NCBI RefSeq assembly: GCF_029893585.1
Contig: NZ_JARXYX010000003.1
Location: forward strand, 124,001-188,000
Direction: 5' to 3'
DNA length: 64,000 bases
DNA from: Streptomyces sp. LBL
GTDB lineage: Bacteria > Actinomycetota > Actinomycetes > Streptomycetales > Streptomycetaceae
The notes below the pieces were generated by a model. The model worked only from the letters and a program-made list of their open reading frames with translations, had not been told where the DNA came from and did not search any database. A program made the translations under genes and the position numbers. Each line of letters starts with the position of its first letter. The first letter of the stretch is position 1. Below are positions 47,151 through 55,189 of this stretch, piece by piece.

Positions 47151-48113
47151 ATGCCGCTCACGACAGCCCTCGCTTTTCCGCCGTTCAGCAACCCTTACCC
47201 TCCTGGGATCCTGCGCACGCTGGCTCATACGAACGCGAGCGTGGCCGCTGCCCTTGAGATAACAGACCAGAAGCTCGCGGAACTCGGCCAGCCACCCGTA
47301 ACACGCAGACTCACCGCCGGTACCTCCGGGCCCGCCCCGAGCCCGGAAACGGAATACGTCCATAACCTGGTTGCGGCCACGCTCGTCCCGTACTCCGTAT
47401 ATACGGCACTAGATCTGAAGGTTCAGCCGTCTATCCTTCTCGGACACGGTGCGGGCTTCAATGTCGGGAGCGTAATCACGGACCTCATGTCCATGGCAGA
47501 GACAATCGATGTTCTCATCACGGGCTACCTCGAGGCCAAAAGAATTTCACTGCGGGGTGGAATGCTCGCCCTCGCCGTCAACCAGCAGGCCGCCCGGACG
47601 ATGTGTCGGCAGATCTCAGAAGATGGCCTCCACGTCGGCATGATCAATACCCCGAATCAAACCGTTGTATGCGGCCGATTCGACGACCTGGACCTATTGA
47701 AGAATCACGCAGAACGCAAAGGGATCTCCTGTAGACGTCTCGCTGCCATCCTCCCCATCCACACCCCTCTGTTCAAGCCGGCAGCCCTCCAGGCAATCCT
47801 TCGGCAAGAAGAACGGACCGTGCAGCCCACACTTCCCCCTCTGTACTTCACTACCGAATGTCGGCCCATCATCGAAACTGACACGGTCAGAAACGCGTCA
47901 CTCGCCATCTGGACCAAACCCGCGAACCTGATCGAATCCATCACGGACCTTCAGGAGAACTTCGGTATCAACCACTTCATCGAAGTCAACACCACCCCGA
48001 CTCTCGCACCAATGATCATCCAAAACGCGCACCCGGGCACACGCGTCGACGGCCCGCCACCCGGCATAACGGATGCCGCAGACGTACTCCCTTTCCTCAA
48101 CGGCGCTTACTGA
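47151..48113 (+). CDS. Acyltransferase-fold protein lacking the nucleophilic serine
   Basis: 320 aa. The sequence follows the FabD/PKS-AT fold: PSILLGHGAGFNVGSVITDL, GMLALAVNQQAARTM, VGMINTPNQTVVCGRFDDL and ILPIHTPLFKPA correspond to GHSxGE, GxM, VNSPxxxVVSG and FHS/TPxM of acyltransferases. The catalytic serine in GHSxG is glycine (GHGAG), while the histidine of the FHT-like motif is retained; the N-terminal GQG oxyanion loop is also absent. It probably cannot transfer acyl groups by the ordinary mechanism and may be a structural partner or a hydrolase/lid for the PKS. Base composition is lower in GC than its neighbours. It follows the PKS gene in the same direction. Confidence 0.82.
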   Translation: MPLTTALAFPPFSNPYPPGILRTLAHTNASVAAALEITDQKLAELGQPPVTRRLTAGTSGPAPSPETEYVHNLVAATLVPYSVYTALDLKVQPSILLGHGAGFNVGSVITDLMSMAETIDVLITGYLEAKRISLRGGMLALAVNQQAARTMCRQISEDGLHVGMINTPNQTVVCGRFDDLDLLKNHAERKGISCRRLAAILPIHTPLFKPAALQAILRQEERTVQPTLPPLYFTTECRPIIETDTVRNASLAIWTKPANLIESITDLQENFGINHFIEVNTTPTLAPMIIQNAHPGTRVDGPPPGITDAADVLPFLNGAY

Positions 48114-48149
48114 GCCTTTTCAGCCTTGCCGATCCAGAGTGAGGACGGC

Positions 48150-48345
48150 TGCGGCGATTGACGACATTCGATTCGGGCTGCAACGGGACCTGCGGAAGAT
48201 CCGCCACGACTTGAGCCGTGCGACGCCGCGCTCGGCGGGTGCCCGGGCTGCGGACAGTCGGCCCGGTTGTCGCCCACGCGGTCGCAATCCGCCAGGGTGC
48301 CGTCGAGCAGGACGTAGTTGAATCCGCGATGTCCGGTGGGTCGAT
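48150..48345 (-). pseudogene. Fragment of a DDE-type IS5-like transposase
   Basis: Minus-strand frame reading GFNYVLLDGTLADCDRVGDN then RADCPQP matches the LLDGTLxxxDRVxxxRP(F/Y)YS catalytic segment of DDE_Tnp_4 transposases; in another frame AQVVADLPQVPL matches the following NVQVIADPxGRLLW. Both ends are missing and the frame is broken. It abuts an IS1380 fragment. Confidence 0.6.
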
Positions 48346-48770
48346 CAGACCGTGGAGGTTGAGGCCGGTGGGCCGCGGGCCGGGGCGCGCTGGCGGTGCC
48401 GCAGCTCCAGGGCTGCGGCCGGGGTACCGGTGCCGCGGGTGGCCAAGCAGGTGAGCCGCATCCCGTCGGCGTCGGTGAAGCACAACTGGGCAGCGGATAC
48501 GGGCGTTCCCTGCGCACGATGAGGCGCATGCCCTTCGGCCGGCCGGTGAGGACATCGTCGGCGGGGTCGACGCCCCAGGCCCCGTCGCGGATGACGCCGT
48601 CGCGTTCGACCGCCGGAGTCCAGGCCGACGCGGGCACCAGCACTCCGTCCTGGTGGATCGCCCGCACCGCCGCCTGAACGCCTGCGAAGAGACCTGTCCG
48701 CACCGGACCGGGTCCACCCCGGCCCGAGATCACCCCGTCGCGGCCCCTTCCCCAGAGCCGACGCCGCACA
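48345..48770 (-). pseudogene. Fragment of an IS1380-family transposase (middle part)
   Basis: One minus frame encodes SAWTPAVERDGVIRDGAWGV and GRPKGMRLIVRRERPYP, and a second frame continues AQLCFTDADGMRLTCLATRG and ALELRHRQRA. Together they match the central part of IS1380-type transposases (GMRxIVRxERPHPGAQLRFxDxDGxRLT). A frameshift near 48485 and missing ends make it a relic. A C-terminal IS1380 piece lies at 57.6 kb in the opposite direction. Confidence 0.75.
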
Positions 48771-48827
48771 TGTGAAGTGCCTCACCACGGCAACGACTAC
48801 GACGCAATGAGCTACTGCACTTCCATA

Positions 48828-48852
48828 TGTTGATAGCCGCAGGCTATCGACA
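48828..48852. promoter_or_regulatory. Operator-like palindrome before the exporter genes
   Basis: TGTTGATAGCC GCA GGCTATCGACA is a near-perfect inverted repeat with 11-base arms and one mismatch. It is 56 bases before the small gene that leads into the MFS exporter, as expected for a TetR- or MarR-like repressor site, although no such regulator gene lies beside it in this window. Confidence 0.6.
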
Positions 48853-48907
48853 TCAGTCCGGATACTGGATTGGATGGCGGCCTGCTCCCGGACATACCAT
48901 CCGGTGC

Positions 48908-49078
48908 ATGACCACCCAACTCGCATTAACGGCCCTGCCGCGTCCGGCTCCCCAGCAGGTGACAGCGCCCTCACGGCCCCGCCAGAGCGCTGAGCCGGAC
49001 GAGCCGTCGGCGGAAGGGGTCCGGGCTCGTGTCCGTCCCGGCCTGTTCGACCACATCACGACGCGGACCCGCCGATGA
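48908..49078 (+). CDS. Small leader ORF coupled to the MFS exporter
   Basis: 56 aa (MTTQLALTALPRPAPQQVTA..., ending HITTRTRR), proline- and arginine-rich, no recognised family. Its TGA stop overlaps the ATG of the exporter gene (ATGA), and the exporter lacks its own ribosome binding site, so translation of this ORF probably delivers ribosomes to it. There is no obvious ribosome binding site here either; TACCAT at 48895-48900 could be a -10 box producing a nearly leaderless message. Confidence 0.5.
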   Translation: MTTQLALTALPRPAPQQVTAPSRPRQSAEPDEPSAEGVRARVRPGLFDHITTRTRR

Positions 49079-50520
49079 GGACCACCGGGGAACACTCCGA
49101 GGCGCGGCTGCTGGTCCCCTCCCTGATGTTCATCGCCCTGGTGGTGGCGGCAGTCGCCAGCCTCGGGGCGCCGCTCATCACCAGCGTGGCGACCACGTTC
49201 CACGTCTCACTCGACAGTGCGCAGTGGACGCTGACCATCGCGTTGCTGAGCGGCGCGGTCGCCACGCCCGTCCTCGGCCGGCTGGGAGCGGGCCCACACC
49301 GACGAGCCACGATTCTCGCCACGCTGGCGGTCGTCGTCGCAGGCAGCGCGCTCACCGTGCTACCGCTGCCGTTCGCGTGGCTGCTCGTCGGCAGGGCCGC
49401 ACAAGGTGTCGGGCTCGGTCTGACGGCGCTGATGATGGGCGTGGCCCGCGACCATCTCCCCGAGGAACGCAGCGCGGCCACCATCGCCCTGGTCTCGGTG
49501 GTCTCCATCATCGGGGTCGGTGTCGGCTACCCCCTCGCCGGCCTGCTCGCCGAGTTCGGCGGGGTGCGCGCCGCCTACGGCCTCGGTCTGTTCGTCACCA
49601 CCATTGCCTTCCTGGCCGCCTGGCGTTCCATGCCCCTAGCCCCCGAAGGCCGCTCCGCCCACGTCGACACAGCGGGCGCGCTTCTCTTGGCGGGTGGGCT
49701 GTTCCTCGTCCTGTTCCTTGCCGGCGAGAGGAGTCTGTGGAGCCATCACCTCGCCGTGGCGGTGGTCCTCGCCCTCGTTGCCGTGATCTTGCTCTGCGTC
49801 TGGACCGTCTCCGGGCTACGCAGTAAGACGCCCCTGGTCGATCTCCGGGCGTTACGGCACCCGGCGGTTGCCGGAGCGAATGTCGCCATGTTCGTCGGTG
49901 CGATCGGCATGTACATCCTGCTCACGCTCATCACCCGGTACGCGCAGACGCCGCACGCCGCCGGCTACGGCTTCGGGCTCACCACCTTCGTCGCCGGGCT
50001 GGTCCTCATCCCGTTCTCTGTGCTGGGGTTCGTTGGCGGCAAGCTCACGCCTCGGATCCTCGAACGGATCGAGGCCCCCTTTCTCTTGGCTGGCAGCGCT
50101 GTCGTCATCGGTGGCGGGTTCGTCCTCTTTGCTGCGGCCCGGTCGAACCTGGCCGAGCTGTTCGTCGCAATGAGTGTGCTGGGCTTCGGTGTCGGCAGCT
50201 TCTCGGCCGCCATGCCCGGCGTCATCCTGGCCGTCACCCCCAAGAGCGAGACGTCCAGTGCCATGAGCTTCAACTATGTCGTGCGCAGCGTCGGCTACTC
50301 GCTCGGCAGTGCCATCGGTGGCCTGGTCCTCGCCGCCGGCACCGACACCGGCCACATCTTCCCGAACGACAGCGCCTACACCACGGCGGCGTTGGTCGGC
50401 ATCACCGCGATGGCGATCACTATGACGGCCAGCCTTGTCCTGGCCCGCCAGCGCTCGCCCGAGGCCGAACCGACCGCCCCCCCGGCCGACGCACCGAGCC
50501 GGAGCCGGTCGAACCAATGA
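49075..50520 (+). CDS. MFS exporter, DHA2-like (14 membrane segments)
   Basis: 481 aa membrane protein. Hydrophobic segments run throughout, starting LLVPSLMFIALVVAAVASLG; GRLGAGPHRRATIL is the loop 2-3 position and VGRAAQGVGLGLTALMMGVARDHLP is motif B/C-like. The layout (about 14 helices and a hydrophilic, proline-rich C-terminal tail) fits proton-driven drug exporters of the DHA2 family. A TTA codon lies at 49852-49854, as in the other cluster genes. Likely function is export of the cluster product and self-protection. Confidence 0.9.
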   Translation: MRTTGEHSEARLLVPSLMFIALVVAAVASLGAPLITSVATTFHVSLDSAQWTLTIALLSGAVATPVLGRLGAGPHRRATILATLAVVVAGSALTVLPLPFAWLLVGRAAQGVGLGLTALMMGVARDHLPEERSAATIALVSVVSIIGVGVGYPLAGLLAEFGGVRAAYGLGLFVTTIAFLAAWRSMPLAPEGRSAHVDTAGALLLAGGLFLVLFLAGERSLWSHHLAVAVVLALVAVILLCVWTVSGLRSKTPLVDLRALRHPAVAGANVAMFVGAIGMYILLTLITRYAQTPHAAGYGFGLTTFVAGLVLIPFSVLGFVGGKLTPRILERIEAPFLLAGSAVVIGGGFVLFAAARSNLAELFVAMSVLGFGVGSFSAAMPGVILAVTPKSETSSAMSFNYVVRSVGYSLGSAIGGLVLAAGTDTGHIFPNDSAYTTAALVGITAMAITMTASLVLARQRSPEAEPTAPPADAPSRSRSNQ

Positions 50521-50699
50521 CCCGCTCGCCGGAAGGTGCCAGCACGCACGACTGATCATTGCAGGATGAAGTGCTCGCCCAGAGAGTCCTGCGCGGCGAG
50601 GATGCGAACTCGGCGGGGCGGTAAAGGGGAACGGAGACACCCAACGGGGACAGCAGATGACGCGGTGGCAGCTCTTGCGGGGAGACGTCCTTGGCCGGT

Positions 50700-50880
50700 G
50701 ACCTCAGTGGGTACGGCTGCGCGAACTGACCGGCCGGGAGGGGCGGAAGCCGCAGCAGATCGTGCGCCGGGGCAGCACCAGTTCGGTGCGTCGGCGCGCG
50801 ATGATGCTGCTGGCCTCGGCGGGCGGCAACGTGTGCCGGTGGTCGAGCGCACACTCGTCACCTGCTGACCCGACTGCTGT
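50700..50880 (+). pseudogene. N-terminal scrap of an IS630-family transposase
   Basis: A plus frame reads LRELTGREGRKPQQIVRRGS and RRAMMLLASAGGN, matching the start of IS630-type transposases (LTxEEGxxLQQIVRRGSxxSVRxRRAMMLLASAxG). It has no start context and breaks down after about 60 codons. The rest of 50521-50983 shows no gene. Confidence 0.7.
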
Positions 50881-50937
50881 GGGCGGGTGTGCGCTGGTGG
50901 CGGCCACGGCTGGATGGCGGTACGGCCAAGGGTCTCC

Positions 50938-50960
50938 GGTCACGACACGAGACCGTGACC
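50938..50960. terminator. Short inverted repeat downstream of the piperazate operon
   Basis: GGTCACG (50938-50944) pairs with CGTGACC (50954-50960) around a 9-base loop, 24 bases past the stop codon of the ornithine hydroxylase gene on the minus strand. Weak but well-placed terminator candidate. Confidence 0.45.
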
Positions 50961-50983
50961 ATCAGTTCCGGCCCCAGGGCTCA

Positions 50984-52405
50984 CTACCCCGCACTCATCG
51001 GTACCTGGCCCGCTCCCGCGCCCCTCCTCACTTCAGCATTCACCCCACCGTGACCGCCGTTCCTGCGGGCCAGCACGGAGCCAAGGATCTCCCCGGCCCG
51101 TACGGCCGTGTTGGACAGTAGCGACGACGTGATGCCGTGCGAGTGCTCTGTGGCCCCGCACAGATAGACCCCGGCCTCCAGGCGGGCGTCGGCAGCGACC
51201 CGATAGTCGCGTTCGACCCGGGGCAGCCCCGCCTCGTCCCGGTGCAGGGAAGCGCCGACCTGACCGAGCAGAGCGAACGGGTCGGCCGGACGGTAGCCGG
51301 TGGCACAAATCAGCAGGTGGGCCCGGAGCGTGGTGGTGCGCCCCGTGGGCAGGTGCCGGACGGTCACGTCGACGCCATCGGCAGTCTCTGCCGCGGAGTC
51401 CACCGTCGACACGTTGTGGAAGTGCAGCCGTGCCCTGCCGGTGAGGCGCTCCTCATACGTACGCCTGTACAGCTCCTCTATGAGGTCGACGTCGACGACC
51501 GAATAGTTGGTGTTGGCGTGGTACTCGAGGAGCGTGTCCCGGACTGTCTGCGGAGCCTGGTGGAAGGCGTCCACGGTCGCCGGGTCGAAGATCCGGTTGG
51601 CGAACGGACTGTCGTCGGCCTGGCTGTAGCCGAACCGGGAGAACACCGCATGTACCTCGGCCGCCGGATAGCTGCGGTGCAGATGGTCGACGACCTCGGC
51701 GGCGCTCTGTCCGGCGCCCAGCACGACGAACCGCTGAAGCCCATCGGCGCCGAGGCCACGCAGGTCGTCCAGGGTGGTCGAGCTGTGCCGCACCCTGGCG
51801 CCCTGGGGCAACCCGTCCGGCATCCGGGGCGCCAGGCCGGTCGCGATGACGATGTTGCGTGCCCGGTGCACGACCTGCGCGCCGCTAGTGAGGTCACGGG
51901 CGACGACATGGACATGGGTGACGACCCCGCCCTCGGTGACCGGCCGGGCGGTGACCACCTCGTGGCCGTAATCGACCAGGTGCTCCAGTCGACGTGCGCA
52001 CCAGGTGAGGTAGTCGTGGAACTCCACCCGGGACGGGTAGAAACACTTGTGGTTGATGAAGTCGATCAGCCGGCCCTGGTCGTGCAGATAGGGCACGAAG
52101 CCGAACCGGCTCACCGGGTTTCGCGGCGTCGCAAGGTCCTTGAGGAAGGCGACCTGCATGGTGGCACCCTCGATGAGCATGCCGCGGTGCCATCCGAAGG
52201 CCGGCTTGCGCTCCAGGAACCGCGCGGTGACCGGGGGGTCGGCGCTCTCCTCGTTGTGTTCCTGCACGGCGATCGCCAGGGCGAGGTCGGACGGGCCGAA
52301 CCCCACTCCGAGCATGTCGAGGATCTCGTTCTCCATGCGCTGTGCCTCCACGTGTGCCGCCGCTCCTCGGGGTGCTGCCGCGTGCCTCTGTGTCGCCGTC
52401 TCCAT
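50984..52405 (-). CDS. ktzI-like: L-ornithine N5-monooxygenase, KtzI-like
   Basis: 473 aa flavin monooxygenase. FAD motif GVGFGPSDLALAI, MQVAFLKDLATPRNPVSRFG, NADPH motif VVLGAGQSAAEV, DDSPFANRIFDP, the substrate loop NTNYSVVD, and the C-terminal ATGYRPADP are those of ornithine N5-hydroxylases (SidA, PvdA, KtzI) rather than lysine N6-hydroxylases. In piperazate pathways this enzyme makes N5-hydroxy-ornithine for KtzT, whose homologue is the first gene of the same operon. It starts 11 bases after the NadC homologue; a second ATG at 52336 with a GGAGG site and family-like MENEILDMLGVG is an equally good start. Alternative role: hydroxamate siderophore synthesis, but no siderophore synthetase is present. 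Confidence 0.9.
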   Translation of the reverse strand: METATQRHAAAPRGAAAHVEAQRMENEILDMLGVGFGPSDLALAIAVQEHNEESADPPVTARFLERKPAFGWHRGMLIEGATMQVAFLKDLATPRNPVSRFGFVPYLHDQGRLIDFINHKCFYPSRVEFHDYLTWCARRLEHLVDYGHEVVTARPVTEGGVVTHVHVVARDLTSGAQVVHRARNIVIATGLAPRMPDGLPQGARVRHSSTTLDDLRGLGADGLQRFVVLGAGQSAAEVVDHLHRSYPAAEVHAVFSRFGYSQADDSPFANRIFDPATVDAFHQAPQTVRDTLLEYHANTNYSVVDVDLIEELYRRTYEERLTGRARLHFHNVSTVDSAAETADGVDVTVRHLPTGRTTTLRAHLLICATGYRPADPFALLGQVGASLHRDEAGLPRVERDYRVAADARLEAGVYLCGATEHSHGITSSLLSNTAVRAGEILGSVLARRNGGHGGVNAEVRRGAGAGQVPMSAG

Positions 52406-52416
52406 GCGGACCCCCT

Positions 52417-53358
52417 TCAGGTCGTCAGCAGCATGCTGACGTCGAGGGCCGGGGCGCTGTGGGTGAGCGTGCCGACCGAGATGAGGTCGACGCCCGTCTC
52501 GGCGACGGTCCGCACCCGGTCCACGGAGACGGTGCCGGAGGCCTCGAGCAGCACGCCGGCGGCACCGGCGGTCGCCGCCCGCGCCGCGACGACCCGCTCC
52601 ATCCGCCCTGGTGCCATGTTGTCCAGCATGATCCAGGAGACACCGCAGCGAAGGGCCTCCTCGGCCTCCTCGACCGTCTCCACCTCCACCTCGACGGGCA
52701 CCTCCCGGCCCGCCGCCGCCATCCCCTCACGCACAGCGGCGACCGCGGCGCTCACCCCGCCGGCGGCAGCGAGGTGGTTCTCCTTGAGCAGCACCATCGC
52801 TGAGAGGTGCTGCCGATGGTTGTGCCCGCCTCCCGCCGTCACCGCGTACTTGTCCAGGGCGCGCAGGCCCGGGGCGGTCTTGCGGGTGTCGAGTATGCGC
52901 ACAGGCAGGCCCCGCACCTCCTCGACGTACCGCCGGGTCGTCGTGGCGATGCCGCAGAGGCGTTGCAGGAAGTTCAGGGCCGTGCGCTCGCCGGTGATCA
53001 GGCTCCGCGCGCTGCCGTGAAGGGTCAGCAGCACCTCGCCGGGAGCCACCGCGGCACCGTCCGGCACGTGCGTCTCTACCTTCACCTCGGGGTCGACGCG
53101 GGCGAACACGGCCTCGACCACCGCCAGGCCCGCCACCACCCCCGGCTGCCGGGCGACGATCTCGGCCTGGGCCCTCAGCCCTTCCGGCACACTCCACCGG
53201 GTGGTGATGTCCTCGGTGGCCTCGTCCTCGGCAAGAGCGGATCCGACGGCCCGTTCCACGGCCGCCCTGTCCACAGCTGCCCACCGGGCCGCAGCCCGTT
53301 CTACGGCCGCACCGTGTTCCGTCCCTTGCGTCACTCCGCTCACCGACGCGCCGTTCAC
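52417..53358 (-). CDS. nadC-like: Nicotinate-nucleotide pyrophosphorylase (quinolinate phosphoribosyltransferase) homologue
   Basis: 313 aa, GTG start overlapping the flavoprotein stop (GTGA). All active-site landmarks of NadC are visible: GERTALNFLQRLCGIAT, ILDTRKTAPGLR, HNHR, LKENH, VEVEVET, IMLDN, LEASGTV and DLISVGTLTHS. KYAV is followed by TAGGG where most family members read RCGGG or RTGGG. The enzyme normally converts quinolinate and PRPP to nicotinate mononucleotide with loss of one carboxylate. No nadA or nadB lies nearby, so it is not the housekeeping NAD operon. Here it is the third gene of an operon for a cyclic hydrazine acid; it may act on a ring made by the flavoprotein or serve as a resistant copy of the target. 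Confidence 0.92.
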   Translation of the reverse strand: MNGASVSGVTQGTEHGAAVERAAARWAAVDRAAVERAVGSALAEDEATEDITTRWSVPEGLRAQAEIVARQPGVVAGLAVVEAVFARVDPEVKVETHVPDGAAVAPGEVLLTLHGSARSLITGERTALNFLQRLCGIATTTRRYVEEVRGLPVRILDTRKTAPGLRALDKYAVTAGGGHNHRQHLSAMVLLKENHLAAAGGVSAAVAAVREGMAAAGREVPVEVEVETVEEAEEALRCGVSWIMLDNMAPGRMERVVAARAATAGAAGVLLEASGTVSVDRVRTVAETGVDLISVGTLTHSAPALDVSMLLTT

Positions 53359-54512
53359 CGCTGCGGGCCGGAGCTGCCGAACCGGGCCGGGTCGAAGGCC
53401 GAAATATCGTAGGTGGCCCGGCCGTACTGCACCAGTTCGGCGACGGCCTCCCCGATCGCCGGCGCGAACTTGAAGGCGTGGCCGGAGGTGCCGCCGGCCA
53501 CCAGGACTTTCCCCTTCTCGGACGCTTGCCCGATGAGAAATCCAAGGTCAGGGGTGTTGTCGTAGAGGCACACGGCGCTCTTGCGGTACCGGCCGCCGCC
53601 CAGCCGCGGGATCCGGTTGCGCAGAAACTCCTGGATCTCGGCGACCTCCCCCTGGGCCACGAAGCGGTCGACCGTGTCCGGGGCGGTCGGGGTGCCGCCG
53701 CTGTGGACGCCCGCCTTGACCCCACCGTACAAACCACTCGCGGCGGGGTGCCCGTAGCCAATCATGCCGTCGCCCTCCCATATCCAGTACGGAAAGCGGT
53801 CGGGCTGGAAGTCCTGTGCTCCGCCCTCGGGCTCGAACCAAAGCATGACCTTGCGCAGCACCTGTACCGGCGCCAGATCGGGCAGGAGGGCGGGGGCCCA
53901 GCAGCCGGAGGCGACCACGACGCGGTCGGCGTCGTAGACACCTCGGTCGGTGCGGAGCCTGACCCCGCGGGCGCTCTCCACGATCTCCACGGCGGACTCG
54001 TGGTATCGCAGGTCGGCAGCATGCTTCTCGGCGAGCTGGAGCTGGACCCGCACGGTCTGCTCAGGCTGTACGTAGCCGGAGCCGGGGTCGTAGATCGCCG
54101 CGCAGTCGGCGGCCGGCGTGAACTGTGGGAACCGCTCATGTATTTCGTCCGCGTCGAGGTACTCGTACTCAAGGCCGAACTGCTCGGCGCTGGCCCGGGC
54201 GGCCGGCAGCAGCTCGCCGTCGGCGGGGCCGACGCAGACCCCGCCGGTCCGGTGGAACAGGCGCTCGCCACTCTGCTTTTCCAACTCCGACCAGAGGGTG
54301 TAAGCGCGTTGCAACAGAGGTAGATAGCGCGGGCCCATGAAGTACGCCTGCCAGACGCCTCGCGACTCACCGTGGCTGGCCCCGAGGTCATGGACCGGCC
54401 CGTACCGCTCGACGCCCAGTACCCGCAGCCCGGCGGCGGCGAGCGAGTGACAGGACGCGCTGCCCAGCGCGCCGAGCCCGACCACGACGACGTCGTACTT
54501 CTCTGCCGTCAT
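53355..54512 (-). CDS. Covalent flavoprotein oxidase of the MSOX/NikD family
   Basis: About 385 aa from the ATG at 54512 (GGGAGAGG upstream; longer readings overlap the previous gene more). N-terminal FAD motif VVVVGLGALGSASCHSLAAA, then HGESRGVWQAYF, a family marker. VCLYDNTPDLGFLIG carries the cysteine at the position that binds FAD covalently in monomeric sarcosine oxidase, N-methyltryptophan oxidase, pipecolate oxidase and NikD; GGTSGHAFKFAPAIGE is the C-terminal FAD site. The family oxidises secondary cyclic amines; NikD performs a four-electron oxidation of piperideine-2-carboxylate to picolinate. Piperazate is the aza-analogue, so oxidation to dehydropiperazate or aromatic pyridazine-3-carboxylate is the best guess. 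It overlaps both neighbours by four bases. Confidence 0.88.
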   Translation of the reverse strand: MTAEKYDVVVVGLGALGSASCHSLAAAGLRVLGVERYGPVHDLGASHGESRGVWQAYFMGPRYLPLLQRAYTLWSELEKQSGERLFHRTGGVCVGPADGELLPAARASAEQFGLEYEYLDADEIHERFPQFTPAADCAAIYDPGSGYVQPEQTVRVQLQLAEKHAADLRYHESAVEIVESARGVRLRTDRGVYDADRVVVASGCWAPALLPDLAPVQVLRKVMLWFEPEGGAQDFQPDRFPYWIWEGDGMIGYGHPAASGLYGGVKAGVHSGGTPTAPDTVDRFVAQGEVAEIQEFLRNRIPRLGGGRYRKSAVCLYDNTPDLGFLIGQASEKGKVLVAGGTSGHAFKFAPAIGEAVAELVQYGRATYDISAFDPARFGSSGPQR

Positions 54513-55189
54513 AACGCCTCTCCCAAGTTCTGGTTGTCGACCTTTCCGAACTGTTCCATCGCGTGCGCCAGATCCCGGTACCCCGTGTGCGGGCATTCCG
54601 AGAAATGTCGGGTCACCTTGGATCGCACGCCGTCGCTCTGCTCCTGGCTGAGTTTGAACATGCCGTCCACCTTCTCCACTTCCACTTCGAAGGCACCGAC
54701 GCCGGAAATGATCCGGTCGAAGTATTCGAGGGAGTCCGTCATATCCCAGCCGAAGCCGAAACGGCCCTCCAGCTCCTGCACCGTACGACGGATAACCGTG
54801 CGCGTGGCTTCGCCAGCGGGTAGGGGCCGCAGAGTTCCCCGGACATGAACGGCTGTGAAATTCCAGGTGGGCGCGGCAGGCGAATAGTCGTACACCTCGG
54901 GCGAGACGTAGCCGTTCGGGCCACGGAAGACCAGCAGCGCCGGCGTCTCCCCCTCGCAGATGTGCCGCCAGTGCGGGTTGGTCCGGTTCATGTGCCCGGC
55001 CAGTCGGTGTCCGCTGAGGTCGACGGGGCCGCTACGCAGGGCGTCGGCGGTCGCTTCGGGAATGACGACCGGGAGATGGGTGGCGTACGGCACAGGGTCC
55101 GCGCTGGAAAGGAGCGTGGCCAGCGGGCTGGCCCGGACAAGGGTCACCGCGGCGGCGGGACTTCCTTGATAATGCGCGGGAACGTACAC
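54509..55189 (-). CDS. ktzT-like: Piperazate synthase, KtzT-like (PaiB fold)
   Basis: 226 aa from a GTG at 55189 with AAGGAG ten bases upstream; an upstream GTG at 55219 is less likely. Generic annotation would call this an FMN-binding PaiB regulator, but the diagnostic segments match KtzT: THLPVVIPE, GHMNRTNPHWRHI (PaiB proteins read GHxARANPQW), APTWNFTAVHVRGTL, GWDMTDSLEYFDRI and FKLSQEQ. KtzT is a heme protein that closes the N-N bond of N5-hydroxy-ornithine to give L-piperazate. It is the first gene of the operon KtzT-flavoprotein-NadC-KtzI, which pairs it with its substrate-making enzyme. Confidence rests on recalled KtzT sequence. Confidence 0.88.
   Translation of the reverse strand: MYVPAHYQGSPAAAVTLVRASPLATLLSSADPVPYATHLPVVIPEATADALRSGPVDLSGHRLAGHMNRTNPHWRHICEGETPALLVFRGPNGYVSPEVYDYSPAAPTWNFTAVHVRGTLRPLPAGEATRTVIRRTVQELEGRFGFGWDMTDSLEYFDRIISGVGAFEVEVEKVDGMFKLSQEQSDGVRSKVTRHFSECPHTGYRDLAHAMEQFGKVDNQNLGEAL

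Noticed and set aside
50984..52405. Hydroxamate siderophore role for the ornithine N-hydroxylase
   Set aside because: No NIS synthetase, formyl/acetyl transferase or siderophore transport gene nearby, while a KtzT-like gene is in the same operon.
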